A DNA stretch of 64,000 bases, from assembly GCA_051005695.1 (NCBI GenBank), contig JBPCJC010000038.1, forward strand, positions 35,595 to 99,594. Direction: 5' to 3'. The notes beneath the pieces are model-generated. The model had not been told where the DNA came from. It saw nothing but the letters and a program-made list of their open reading frames with translations, and ran no database searches. Made by a program: the position numbers and the translations under genes. Positions 48,401 to 55,640 of the stretch are shown piece by piece. Each line of letters opens with the position of its first letter. The stretch's first letter is position 1. This stretch comes from JACCTI01 sp051005695 (GTDB lineage: Bacteria; Verrucomicrobiota; Verrucomicrobiia; Chthoniobacterales; UBA10450).

Positions 48401-49415
48401 TGACCGCATTCGTGCAACCGCTGACATTTAATTGCGCCGCCGTCCCGGTGGGAGTGGCGATGACATCGAGATAAAAATTCCCGCTCGCGCCGCGCGCCAG
48501 CGAAGGATCGTTCAAGTTAAAAACGCCCGTCGTCCCGGCCGCGAAAGTCGCGCCCCGATTGCTCGAGAACGAGAGCCCGCCGTTGCTGGCCACGATGATA
48601 TTGTTGGCGTTCGCGCTCGCGGCAATTTCCAACTCGCCCACTCCGCCCTGCACTCGCGTACCCGCGCCGGTACTCGCGTTTGCCGCGCCCATCCTTGCGA
48701 CTTCTTCCGTGGGCGCGGCGGTGCGTTCCTCCGCGGAACCCTGCGGCTGCGGCATCGCAGAACGCCGCTCGCTTTCTTTGCTCCGCAGCATCTCCAACGA
48801 TTTCTTCACCGTCCCGGGATCGCCGGCTTGTGGAAACTGCACACTCCGGACAATCTCCCGCGCACTCCCGACGAGATCGCGCGGCGCCTGCGGCAAGACC
48901 GACGAGTCCATCACCACTACTTTGTCGCCCTGCGCGATCGCGGTAATCGTGCGCTCGATCATCACCTCCGGCGCCGAGGGCTCGGCTTCCGTTTCGCCCT
49001 TCGCGCCGCGGCGCGGCAGGCGTTCGGTGAATTTTATTTCCACCGCCGGCCAGCCACCGACCTCGGTGAACTCCGCCGCCGCATCGCGCGAGGCCGCGAT
49101 CGATTGCAACCGCGCGAGCGCATCCGCATGGTCGGTCCGCGGCTCGGTCGTGATCAACATCCGCGCGAGCGGCGCGCCGGCCTCTTCCGCTTTCTTCCCG
49201 GTAGCGTTTGCTTCCGGCGTTCGCCTAACTATCAGTTCCTGGGCGTTGGTATACTTGACCGCCGATGGCTCCCAGGGCGCCGCGAAACGAACCTGCGCTT
49301 CGGGCGCGATTTTCAGGACCTGGCTAGCTTGCCGTTGTTGCGCGACGGCCAGCGCCGCGCAGAGCACTCCGAGAATGATCAATCCACCACTGAGAACACG
49401 TTTCGTGAAACTCAT
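45417..49415 (-). CDS. large exported protein: sialidase-like (BNR) region plus 14 tachylectin-like repeats
   Basis: A 1332-residue protein with an N-terminal signal segment (about 1-25, ending AVAQ). Residues about 30-200 are an unassigned domain. About 260-600 has BNR/sialidase-like features (NRGATFAAG, NNGTTWTATAAISGAGDFPRV) and cysteines. About 700-1332 is 14 tandem units of about 44 residues with core LYQLHNDGxIWRYTGTPCNG and xSCPGWQRLDNNPKT; each usually has two Cys four residues apart. The repeat pattern recalls tachylectin/tectonin-type beta-propellers, which bind sugars; that role is inference. No Asp-box catalytic glutamate can be assigned. The stop lies inside a GACTAACGAG motif. 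Confidence 0.85.
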   Translation of the reverse strand: MSFTKRVLSGGLIILGVLCAALAVAQQRQASQVLKIAPEAQVRFAAPWEPSAVKYTNAQELIVRRTPEANATGKKAEEAGAPLARMLITTEPRTDHADALARLQSIAASRDAAAEFTEVGGWPAVEIKFTERLPRRGAKGETEAEPSAPEVMIERTITAIAQGDKVVVMDSSVLPQAPRDLVGSAREIVRSVQFPQAGDPGTVKKSLEMLRSKESERRSAMPQPQGSAEERTAAPTEEVARMGAANASTGAGTRVQGGVGELEIAASANANNIIVASNGGLSFSSNRGATFAAGTTGVFNLNDPSLARGASGNFYLDVIATPTGTAAQLNVSGCTNAVSRSTNNGSSFTLQGYSALCPNSGAGVCFPDQEHVAADAFTAAAGGDQLYAVWRNFTPSGTAANCNSIGTGFVAASITCSQNNGTTWTATAAISGAGDFPRVSVGRDGAVYVVSVSGNSILLNRFSSCATGLAPAAGFPVTVATMSGAVTCPVPGLDRCNNGNTLSSPMVAPDPGNGNHLFVTFAENSGTNSERIVSMESSNRGSAFPTRRVLSGSSAARRFMPWSSTTRSNVWVGWYDRSAATSANNDLTDYFVGSTAGALWNLTGRSDAQCASGWPCAPRATADSENCSVQPQLAGVCLNAAGGGSRRRCDFSAGGCPAGETCNGGGGCPKYGDYNGLTSAGNFVIAAWASATAPAGSSASAGLAVYSATLFVGADGAAIWRFTGTPCNGESCPGWERLDNNPKTSAIASDAGELYQLHDDGWIWQSTHTPCTADSCPGWRRLDNNQKTTAITAGGGKLYQLHNDGMIWVYLGAPCNGESCPSWQRLDNNTKTVAIAASGGSLYQLHNDGMIWRYTGTPCNGNSCPGWQRLDNNPKATAIAAGGNSLYQMHNDGMIWRFTGTPCNGDSCPGWQRLDNNPKGTAIAAAGNALYQLHNDGMIWRFTGTPCNGDSCPGWQRLDNNFKTVGIAAAGDRLFQLHDDGWIWRFTGTPCNGNSCPGWQRLDNNSRTGMLAAGNDLYQLHTDPLYQLHNDGWIWRYSGQECEGEFCGGWQRFDNNAHTRNIVAAGRQLFQLHTDGKIWRSTGVPCNGDSCPGWQMVDNNPKTVAIVAAGAQLFQLHNDGMIWRYLGTPCNGNSCPSWQRLDNNRKTVAIVAGGKQLFQLHNDGRIWRYTGTPCSGESCPGWQQLDNNPRTKGIIAASQQLFQMHSDGRIWRYTGTPCNGESCPGWQQLDNNPKTTAIAAGGNQLVQLHNDGLIWRYTGTPCSGESCPGWQKLDNNAKTQEIAVSATHIYQRHNNGQLWRYTGPACSGNGCPGWRRLDNNTKTKHIVVGGFD
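45420..47290 (-). repeat. 14-unit coding tandem repeat, about 132 bp per unit
   Basis: The repeats of the large exported protein are visible at DNA level with period about 132 bp; the core GTTGCCAACCCGGACA-like segment recurs with changes. The most alike units are in the middle (units 4-6). Unit 8 is irregular: LYQLHTDP is directly followed by LYQLHNDG, an in-frame partial duplication, and its Cys pair context reads ECEGEFC. Confidence 0.9.
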
Positions 49416-49615
49416 GACCCACTCCTTTCGATTAATTTAACTTCCACCTAACGAGACAGAAAAATTAGCCGGGTATGAACCCACCAAGATATACGGAATC
49501 GGCGGAGCGATGTCTCGCCACAAATTGCGATTTTCGCGGTTCTCCCGCGAGCCGCGGAAGCATTCGCCTAACGAGTGCTAAACGCAAAACCGGCCGTCAC
49601 GGAGCGCGCCGCGGT

Positions 49616-49641
49616 GGTGGCTGGGGAGGGAATTGAACCCC
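49616..49641. repeat. 26-bp direct repeat, distal copy of the tRNA-Phe 3' end
   Basis: Positions 49616-49641 are identical to 52336-52361, which is the 3' end (acceptor and half of the T arm) of tRNA-Phe. Beyond these 26 bp the two sequences diverge fully. This is the pattern of an attachment site left by integration at a tRNA 3' end. Around it (49416-49727) no gene is seen; an exact GCCTAACGAG lies at 49566. Confidence 0.85.
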
Positions 49642-49727
49642 AGAGCCGATTCAGGCGTGTTTGCGTTGGTCATAATTGGTCATTTCCCTCGTAAGTGGAT
49701 CATTGACTTTCTTGACTTTGCTACACC

Positions 49728-49854
49728 ATGGTAACCAAGCGATGCAGCGAACCGCTGGCCGCCCCGCGTTCTAGTTTATGATGACTACAACCTCTCACAT
49801 GCAGCCACGCTCGCCTTCGCCAACGGTCGCTGATCTTGGGTCTCGTTAGATGGT
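49728..49854 (+). other. attC recombination site 1
   Basis: The left arm 49741-49759 and right arm 49819-49835 are complementary over 17 pairs with one G-T wobble, if two bases (G at 49744 and one A at 49750/49751) are left unpaired. Unpaired extrahelical bases of this kind set strand choice by IntI. The right core is GTTAGAT (49845-49851). The left core GGTAAC is degenerate. The 59-base terminal region resembles that of attC 2. Confidence 0.75.
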
Positions 49855-49866
49855 AAGCGTGCTCGC

Positions 49867-50037
49867 ATGAAGCAAACAACGCGACGTCTTTTCTTTTGGG
49901 TAGGCGTCGTTCTTATTCTGCTTCCGACTGCCCTCGTAGTATTCACTTTGTTCCAGCCGCGGCGAGTATCAGTCATCGGTTTTCATCGAGGTGGCACAGC
50001 CAGGACAACCAAAAACTACTCCTTCACTCAGCGATAG
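49867..50037 (+). CDS. small membrane protein in gene cassette 1
   Basis: A 56-residue frame starting ATG 13 bp after the attC 1 core, the normal place for a cassette gene. It has a Lys/Arg N-terminus and one strong hydrophobic span (about 8-29, FFWVGVVLILLPTALVVF). No family is recognised. A second frame with another span overlaps its 3' end; the two may be one gene split by a frameshift. Confidence 0.55.
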   Translation: MKQTTRRLFFWVGVVLILLPTALVVFTLFQPRRVSVIGFHRGGTARTTKNYSFTQR

Positions 50038-50119
50038 CGACACACTCTACGCCATTCTCCTTCTGATCGGGACATACTTGCCGGGAATCGTTTTTATATT
50101 CATCGCGTGGCGTAGTTGA
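49991..50119 (+). CDS. second small membrane frame in gene cassette 1
   Basis: A 42-residue frame from GTG at 49991, overlapping the previous gene by 47 bp in another frame. It has a Pro/Ser/Thr-rich start and one span (YAILLLIGTYLPGIVFIFIAW). It ends 33 bp before attC 2. It may be the C-terminal half of the preceding gene after a one-base slip. Confidence 0.45.
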   Translation: MAQPGQPKTTPSLSDSDTLYAILLLIGTYLPGIVFIFIAWRS

Positions 50120-50152
50120 AGAAGGGAGCGGACACTGAATGCCATGCCAACC

Positions 50153-50274
50153 ATCTAACCAGGCGATGCAGCCAACTGCTGGCCGGCGTACGCGCAAGAT
50201 TCTTATGACTCCAACCTCTTCTCCCGCCGCCACGTGTGCACTACCAGCAGTGGCTGATCTCGTTCTCGTTAGAT
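50153..50274 (+). other. attC recombination site 2
   Basis: Left core ATCTAAC (50153-50159) and right core GTTAGAT (50268-50274) are exact complements. The inner arms 50165-50182 and 50244-50259 pair perfectly over 16 bp when G at 50168 and one A at 50174/50175 are left unpaired, the same two positions as in attC 1. Total length is 122 bp with an approximately 60-base terminal loop. It separates cassettes 1 and 2. Confidence 0.88.
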
Positions 50275-50316
50275 GTAACGAGTATTGCGCGCTGGCTTGT
50301 CGTTCTTATTCCCAGC

Positions 50317-50719
50317 ATGTTGCTAGCGCAGAGTGGTGACGACACGCAGCTCGCTGCCAAGGCGCAAGCAGTCCCGCCGCAGATTCGCACGATAGCGTCG
50401 GGCGGTTACTGGTTCGCGCAGCGGACAAGACGGCTCGTTTCGTCTCATCATCGAGAGCGTCGGCTGGGACGAGCTGGCGAGTAGTGCCTTTCTACAGTGG
50501 ATTCGCCTCGATCATGATAAGCAGCAGGAGATCATAGAGCGCACAGTTCCCATCCACGAGATTGCCGGCAGATGGCTTGTTGTTTCGCAGAGTTTCGTGC
50601 TTCTTGGGAAACAGTGGGACATTGTCATCTCCCCAGACCGTCGCATGCCACCAGCGAAACCACAGTCACGGTCACCCACAGACGGTATGTCTTACAAGAT
50701 CACGTCATCCGAGAAGTGA
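50317..50719 (+). pseudogene. gene cassette 2 protein, frameshifted
   Basis: The first frame gives a hydrophobic start (ARWLVVLIPSMLLAQS, whose beginning lies before the ATG at 50317 without a clear start codon) and reaches IASGGYWFA. It then meets a stop at 50482. The frame shifted by one base between about 50411 and 50440 continues QDGSFRLIIESVGWDEL to the stop at 50719, 7 bp before the next attC core. Joined, it is an exported protein of about 140 residues with no domain I can name. Confidence 0.6.
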
Positions 50720-50726
50720 GCGCTGC

Positions 50727-50806
50727 ATCTAACTAGACGGTGGAGCGACCCGCCTTGTGCTCGCGAAGAGAGTGGCTAGGATGCTTCTGCCTCATGCTCG
50801 TTAGAC
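50727..50806 (+). other. attC-like site 3 (partial)
   Basis: ATCTAAC (50727-50733) and GTTAGAC (50800-50806) are in the right order and 80 bp apart, just after the cassette 2 stop. The inner arms (CGGTGGAGCGACCCGCC on the left) are not well complementary, so this may be two half-sites joined by deletion, or a decayed site. The right core contains the stop of the PEP-CTERM gene. Confidence 0.4.
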
Positions 50807-51346
50807 TACGCGAAGTACGCGAAATCGCCTTACGCCAAGCAATCCGACTAAAGACAGAAGCAGCAGACCCAAGGTCGAGCCGGTCTCGGGCGCAGCTACG
50901 GGCACGAGGGTGAACCCGGTCGGGCTGTAGTCCGTCTTGCCAGAGTTGTCTGTATAGCCAGCGCTAGTGAAGGAGAAATAAAGATTTACACCCGCGCCGT
51001 ACTCCGCCGGGTCAGCCTCTCCGCTCACACTGAAAGAAATACCATTACCATTGAGCGAAGGATAACCTGAGAACAAAAGATTGTCGTTCCCGCCCAACGT
51101 GCCCGGGGCAAGCAAGCCCGTGATGGTCCCGGCGTCATACGAGCCGACGATTGACGTCACTAAGGTGCCCGCGGGAGAAAGCGGGCCGGCAGTAAAGAGA
51201 AAGCCGGACCCACTGATGAAGCCACCTCCCGTCAATGGGATTGAAGAAGTAAAAGCGAATTCATCGGCGCGCGTTTGGACCGGGCCGAAAACAACGAGGG
51301 CGTTAACCAAGCCGAGAGAGAGTAGGGTGAACCGGAGTTTTGTCAT
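50801..51346 (-). CDS. PEP-CTERM sorting-domain protein
   Basis: A 181-residue exported protein with a signal peptide (to about TRADE) and a C-terminal sorting tripartite signal: APETGST, a hydrophobic span (LGLLLLSLVGLLG) and a basic end (VRRFRVLR). Such proteins are processed by exosortase and go to the surface or matrix. The body is Gly/Ser/Thr-rich and beta-type. It lies in reverse inside the island and ends within the attC-like core; cassette genes are usually in the other orientation. Confidence 0.78.
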   Translation of the reverse strand: MTKLRFTLLSLGLVNALVVFGPVQTRADEFAFTSSIPLTGGGFISGSGFLFTAGPLSPAGTLVTSIVGSYDAGTITGLLAPGTLGGNDNLLFSGYPSLNGNGISFSVSGEADPAEYGAGVNLYFSFTSAGYTDNSGKTDYSPTGFTLVPVAAPETGSTLGLLLLSLVGLLGVRRFRVLRVV

Positions 51347-51490
51347 GGGGTGGGGAGCCAGGAGGGTTGTTTCTCGCAGGCGATTTCATTTCGAACGACA
51401 TCGGAAGCCGTGCTGTATGTCAATTTTTTTCAGTCGTGTAGAATTTACTTCAGCGCGCGCTACCGGTTGCCGTCGCTCACCTTGTTCTCG

Positions 51491-51859
51491 TTACAGTAAT
51501 TCAAAATGCCGCTGCCGGCCTAGGCCCGATCGTTCGAGCTGCGACGATGCGAATATCCTCGCACGTGACCACTTCATGTCCCACGACAGGGCAACGGCCA
51601 CGTAAAACCGAAACCGGGACACTACTCGCCGCTCATCCGTGCGTAACCGCGCGTAATGATTCAGATCGCTACAATACGCACACCATCCACGTTCATCCCA
51701 ACGAACCGTTCCGATAATCGGATCCCGCACCTGACAGTAGCTTTCAGGGAGCACGACCTTCGACAGCGCCGGAACGACTCGTCTCCACCCATCCCGACCA
51801 AGAAATCGGGACGTTTCCGTCACATCTCCGATTCCGAAATTCTTCGCGTACCACGACAA
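51491..51859 (-). CDS. hypothetical protein in the island
   Basis: A 122-residue frame from a TTG codon, with protein-like composition (SYCQVRDPIIGTVRWDERGW, SRFRFYVAVALSWDMK). No domain is recognised and no good ribosome site is visible. The stop TAA lies in CTGTAACGAG, reminiscent of an attC left core in this orientation, but a matching right half is not found. Between it and the tRNA-Phe (51860-52337) no confident gene is seen. Confidence 0.4.
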   Translation of the reverse strand: MSWYAKNFGIGDVTETSRFLGRDGWRRVVPALSKVVLPESYCQVRDPIIGTVRWDERGWCAYCSDLNHYARLRTDERRVVSRFRFYVAVALSWDMKWSRARIFASSQLERSGLGRQRHFELL

Positions 51860-52337
51860 GCGTTGCCGCCAGATCCTGCTGCTCGCCCACGTGAACCGAT
51901 GAAAGACAAATCGCTTTCGGCCCCAAATTCCGAATAGGCGAGCGCGCTCCTCACCGATTCGGAACTCCGATGTTTGCGCTTTGCTCAGGTATTTTGCTAG
52001 ATATTTGGCCGCCGCCGATCCGTTCGTCTTAATGGGTTCAAGCGTATTCCAACCGAATCCATATGCTTTCGTTTTGGTCTGAAGCAGCCGCCTACCGCAC
52101 GAAGCCGCCGATCGACTTGCCGATAATCTTTCCCCTTACACCCTCGAAGGGTTAACCCGTCTTGATGTCGCGACCCATATCGATAACGGCGTGGCAGTGC
52201 CAACATGCCGAATAAGGCTGCCGCTCCCGTGTCCACATACCGACCGGGAGTAGCTTTCTCAGAAAACCCGTCTGGAAACTGCGCCATTTCTTTTGGAATT
52301 CCTTCGTCGAAAGACCGCCGGGAATGTTTGGAGGAGG

Positions 52338-52410
<73 letters not shown>

Positions 52411-52496
52411 AGACACGGCTGCGGATTGCGCGCACGCGCATTCGCCGCCGGGGCGTCACTATGCAAAATCCCCGAGACAGCGCAAGCATCCCCGGC

Positions 52497-53063
52497 CTAA
52501 AACTTCCGCGTTAAATCCACCGCGCGCGTCAGCAAATAAAGATATTGCCGGCGCGGTATTTCGATCCCGCCGAAGCGGCGCAAATGCGGCGTCAACCATT
52601 GGGTATCGAGGAGGACGAAGCGCCGCGCGCGCAATCTTTCGACCAGCGCGCAGAGCGCAATCTTGGAAGCATCGGTCACATCGTGAAACATCGACTCACC
52701 GAAAAACGCCCCGCCCGCGGTCACGCCATAAAGTCCGCCGACGAGTTTTTCGTCCGCCCACGCTTCCACCGAATGCGCGCAGCCCAGCTCGTGCAAACGG
52801 GTGTAACTTTGGATGATCTCCTCATTGATCCAGGTGTCCTCGCGGCGCGCGCAACGCCGCATCACTTCCGAAAACGCGGCGTCGATTCGGATCTCAAAAA
52901 TTCCTTTGCGCAGCGTGCGCTCCAAGGCGTGCGGCAGATGAAATCCATCGAGCGGCAGAACGCCGCGCGGATCAGGCGAGAACCATTCGATCGTGCCGTC
53001 TTCCATCGCCATCGGAAAAACGCCGAGCCGGTAACCCTGGAGCAAAACTTCCGGCGCGATCAT
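52497..53063 (-). CDS. aat: leucyl/phenylalanyl-tRNA--protein transferase
   Basis: A 188-residue enzyme that adds Leu or Phe to N-terminal Lys/Arg for the N-end rule ClpAP pathway. WFSPDPRGVLPLDGFH, HSVEAW, GGLYGV and FFGESMFH are diagnostic. The start is ATG at 53063; the frame goes 30 codons further without similarity. The neighbouring tRNA-Phe is probably a coincidence. Confidence 0.93.
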   Translation of the reverse strand: MIAPEVLLQGYRLGVFPMAMEDGTIEWFSPDPRGVLPLDGFHLPHALERTLRKGIFEIRIDAAFSEVMRRCARREDTWINEEIIQSYTRLHELGCAHSVEAWADEKLVGGLYGVTAGGAFFGESMFHDVTDASKIALCALVERLRARRFVLLDTQWLTPHLRRFGGIEIPRRQYLYLLTRAVDLTRKF

Positions 53064-53181
53064 TCGCTGCGAGTGTTCTTGTGATTGGAAAAACTGCAAC
53101 CGCGCGCTGCGCCTACCGCGCGGAAAAGCTGCGCGCTGCTCATTTCCTTGCAATGACCTCCCGGGTCTTTAATCTTCCGGG

Positions 53182-53382
53182 GTGAAACATCTTTTCGCTG
53201 CACTCGCACTCGCGGGTGTTCTCGGGTTCGCCGGTTGCGCTGGCGAAGGCCCGACCAGCGACGAACTTCACGACCAGGTCGGCCGCGGATTGCGCGGGGA
53301 AGGCACACTTTCGACTGACATCGATCGCACCGGCGATCCCTACGTGACTCCGCGCGAGGGCCCGCCGGCACCGCACGAATAG
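53182..53382 (+). CDS. small lipoprotein
   Basis: A 66-residue exported lipoprotein. GTG start, signal peptide with lipobox GFAGC (Cys near residue 19), then a short charged body ending in a Pro-rich stretch. No family is recognised. It ends 2 bp before the guaA start region, so it may be co-transcribed with guaA. Confidence 0.65.
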   Translation: MKHLFAALALAGVLGFAGCAGEGPTSDELHDQVGRGLRGEGTLSTDIDRTGDPYVTPREGPPAPHE

Positions 53383-53384
53383 GC

Positions 53385-54980
53385 GTGACTATGTCCACGC
53401 CTTCCGCGCATTCGAAAATTCTCATTCTCGATTTCGGCTCGCAGTACACTCAGGTGATCGCGCGTCGCATTCGCGAATGTCAGGTTTACTCGGAGATCGT
53501 GCGCTTCGATCTGCCGGCGGCGGAAGTGGCGGCGGCCAAACCGAACGGGATCGTTCTCTCTGGCGGCCCGGCGAGTGTTTACGATGCCAACGCGCCCCAC
53601 CTCGATCCGGAAATCTTCTCGTTAGGCATTCCCGTTCTCGGCATTTGTTACGGGATGCAGTTGATGGCGCGCCACCTCGGCGGGCAGGTCGAATTCAGTA
53701 ATCGCCGCGAGTACGGCGCGGGCATGCTCCATGTCGCCAACGGTTCCAAACTCTTCGAGGGCGTGGGCCATCAGCTCGATATCTGGAACAGCCACGGCGA
53801 TAAAGTAACTGCGCTCCCGCCGGGTTTTCGCGCCGCCGCGCACACCGAAAATTCTGCCTTCGCCGCGATCGAAAATCCGGAAACGAATCTCTTCGGGCTG
53901 CAGTTCCATCCGGAAGTCGCGCACACGCCGCGCGGCAAAGAGATCATTAAAAATTTCGTCTACGGCATCTGCCATTGCGCGATGGATTGGACGATGGGCT
54001 CGTTCATCGACGAAGCCTGCGCCCGCGTGCGCGCACAGGTCGGCGACCAGAAAGTCGTGCTCGGTTTAAGTGGCGGCGTCGACTCCTCGGTGGTCGCGGC
54101 CTTGTTGCACAAAGCCATCGGCGACCAGCTCACCTGCATCTTCGTGAACAACGGTTTGCTGCGCGCGCGCGAAGACGAAATCGTGCAGCGCGTCTTCGTG
54201 GAAAATTTTCACGTGCGTCTGAAATACGTTGATGCTTCCGAGAGTTTTCTCCGCCTGCTCCAAGGCGTGACCGATCCCGAGCAGAAGCGCAAAATCATCG
54301 GGAACGAATTCATTAACGTCTTCGAGCATGCGACCCAGGAGTTGTTAGACGCCGAGCGCGCGCGCGGTGGCGGCGATCATTCCGGTTACCACTTTCTCGC
54401 GCAGGGCACGCTCTATCCGGATGTGATCGAGAGCGTCGCCATCGGCGATAATCCCGCGTCGCTGATTAAGAGTCATCACAACGTCGGCGGGCTCCCGGAA
54501 AAGATGAAGTTCGAGTTGGTCGAGCCGGTGCGGCAATTGTTTAAAGACGAAGTGCGGCAGGCCGGTTTGCAACTCGGATTGCCGAAGGAAGTGGTCTATC
54601 GCCAGCCGTTCCCCGGTCCCGGGCTCGCAGTCCGCATCCTCGGCGAAGTGACCCCGGAAGCGCTCCGGATTTTGCGCGATGCGGACACCATCGTGACCAG
54701 CGAAATGGAAGCGGCCGATTGGTATTATCGCGTCTGGCAATCCTTCGCTGTCCTCTTGCCGGTGCGGAGCGTGGGCGTGATGGGCGATCAACGGACCTAC
54801 GAAAACACGATCGCCTTGCGCATCGTCGAAAGTCAGGACGGGATGACAGCTGATTGGGTGCGGGTGCCGTATGAATTGCTCGCGCGCATATCGAGCCGGA
54901 TTTGCAATGAAGTCAAAGGCGTCAATCGCGTGGTCTACGACATTTCGAGTAAACCGCCGAGCACGATCGAGTGGGAATAA
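53385..54980 (+). CDS. guaA: GMP synthase (glutamine-hydrolysing)
   Basis: A 531-residue enzyme converting XMP to GMP. The class I glutaminase domain has Cys in GICYGMQLM, and His and Glu in LQFHPEVAHT. The PP-loop ATPase motif is LSGGVDSSV, and the C-terminal dimer domain ends in KPPSTIEWE. Start is GTG at 53385 or ATG at 53391. The purLFM genes are 20 kb away. Confidence 0.96.
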   Translation: MTMSTPSAHSKILILDFGSQYTQVIARRIRECQVYSEIVRFDLPAAEVAAAKPNGIVLSGGPASVYDANAPHLDPEIFSLGIPVLGICYGMQLMARHLGGQVEFSNRREYGAGMLHVANGSKLFEGVGHQLDIWNSHGDKVTALPPGFRAAAHTENSAFAAIENPETNLFGLQFHPEVAHTPRGKEIIKNFVYGICHCAMDWTMGSFIDEACARVRAQVGDQKVVLGLSGGVDSSVVAALLHKAIGDQLTCIFVNNGLLRAREDEIVQRVFVENFHVRLKYVDASESFLRLLQGVTDPEQKRKIIGNEFINVFEHATQELLDAERARGGGDHSGYHFLAQGTLYPDVIESVAIGDNPASLIKSHHNVGGLPEKMKFELVEPVRQLFKDEVRQAGLQLGLPKEVVYRQPFPGPGLAVRILGEVTPEALRILRDADTIVTSEMEAADWYYRVWQSFAVLLPVRSVGVMGDQRTYENTIALRIVESQDGMTADWVRVPYELLARISSRICNEVKGVNRVVYDISSKPPSTIEWE

Positions 54981-55041
54981 ACGCCGCGTTGCGGGAACTT
55001 GTATCGATCCCGAAATCGTTTTACGATCCCTCCATCGATCA

Positions 55042-55245
55042 ATGACCAAGACAACGCTCTCTCCGAAATTCCAGGTGGTAATTCCGAAAGCGGTTCGCGA
55101 AGCACTAAAGCTCCGACCCGGAAACGTCTTTAATGTCATCACGCATGGCGAGCGCATTGAGCTTCTGCCGGTGCGGAGTGCCAAACAAATGCGCGGATTC
55201 CTTCGCGGAATCGAGACCGCGGTTCCGCGGGAGAAAGATCGGTGA
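55042..55245 (+). CDS. AbrB/MazE-type antitoxin (VapB-like)
   Basis: A 67-residue swapped-hairpin AbrB protein: TTLSPKFQVVIPKAVREAL, then LRPGNVFNVITHGERIELL. It is the expected antitoxin and autoregulator for the PIN toxin that follows with a GTGA overlap. ATG at 55042 is preferred over the longer open frame, which runs into guaA. Confidence 0.85.
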   Translation: MTKTTLSPKFQVVIPKAVREALKLRPGNVFNVITHGERIELLPVRSAKQMRGFLRGIETAVPREKDR

Positions 55246-55640
55246 ACCTCGTCGATTCGTCGGCTTGGCTGGAATATTTTGCCAACGGCCCGAACGCGCA
55301 ATTCTTCGCGCCCGCGATCGAAAACTCGCGCGATTTGGTCGTGCCGGCGATCGTGATCTACGAAGTCTTTAAGCGGGTCGCGCAACAGCGGGACGAACAT
55401 GCCGCCTTGCAAGCGATCTCGGTTTTGCAGCATGGCCACACGGTGGAACTCGATGCCGTGCTCGCGATGGCCGCGGCGCGCATCAGCGTAAAGGAAAAGT
55501 TGCCGATGGCTGACAGCATCATTCTGGCGACCGCGCACGCGACTGCTGCCATTGTCTGGACTCAGGATTCGGATTTCGAAAAATTTCCCGGGGTCAAATT
55601 TCGTCCACAAAAATCCAACCTTCGCGCGCGCGCACGATGA
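55242..55640 (+). CDS. PIN-domain toxin (VapC-like ribonuclease)
   Basis: A 132-residue PIN nuclease. The acidic metal residues are present: Asp5 (NLVDSSAWLEYF), Glu41, Asp91 (MADSIILATA) and Asp109 (WTQDSDFEKF). VapC toxins cleave tRNA or rRNA. GTG start overlaps the antitoxin stop; its own stop overlaps the next gene's ATG. Confidence 0.87.
   Translation: MNLVDSSAWLEYFANGPNAQFFAPAIENSRDLVVPAIVIYEVFKRVAQQRDEHAALQAISVLQHGHTVELDAVLAMAAARISVKEKLPMADSIILATAHATAAIVWTQDSDFEKFPGVKFRPQKSNLRARAR

Noticed and set aside
52000..52337. Possible integrase gene next to tRNA-Phe
   Set aside because: The minus-strand frames are short and broken, and no tyrosine recombinase R-H-R-Y motif can be read.
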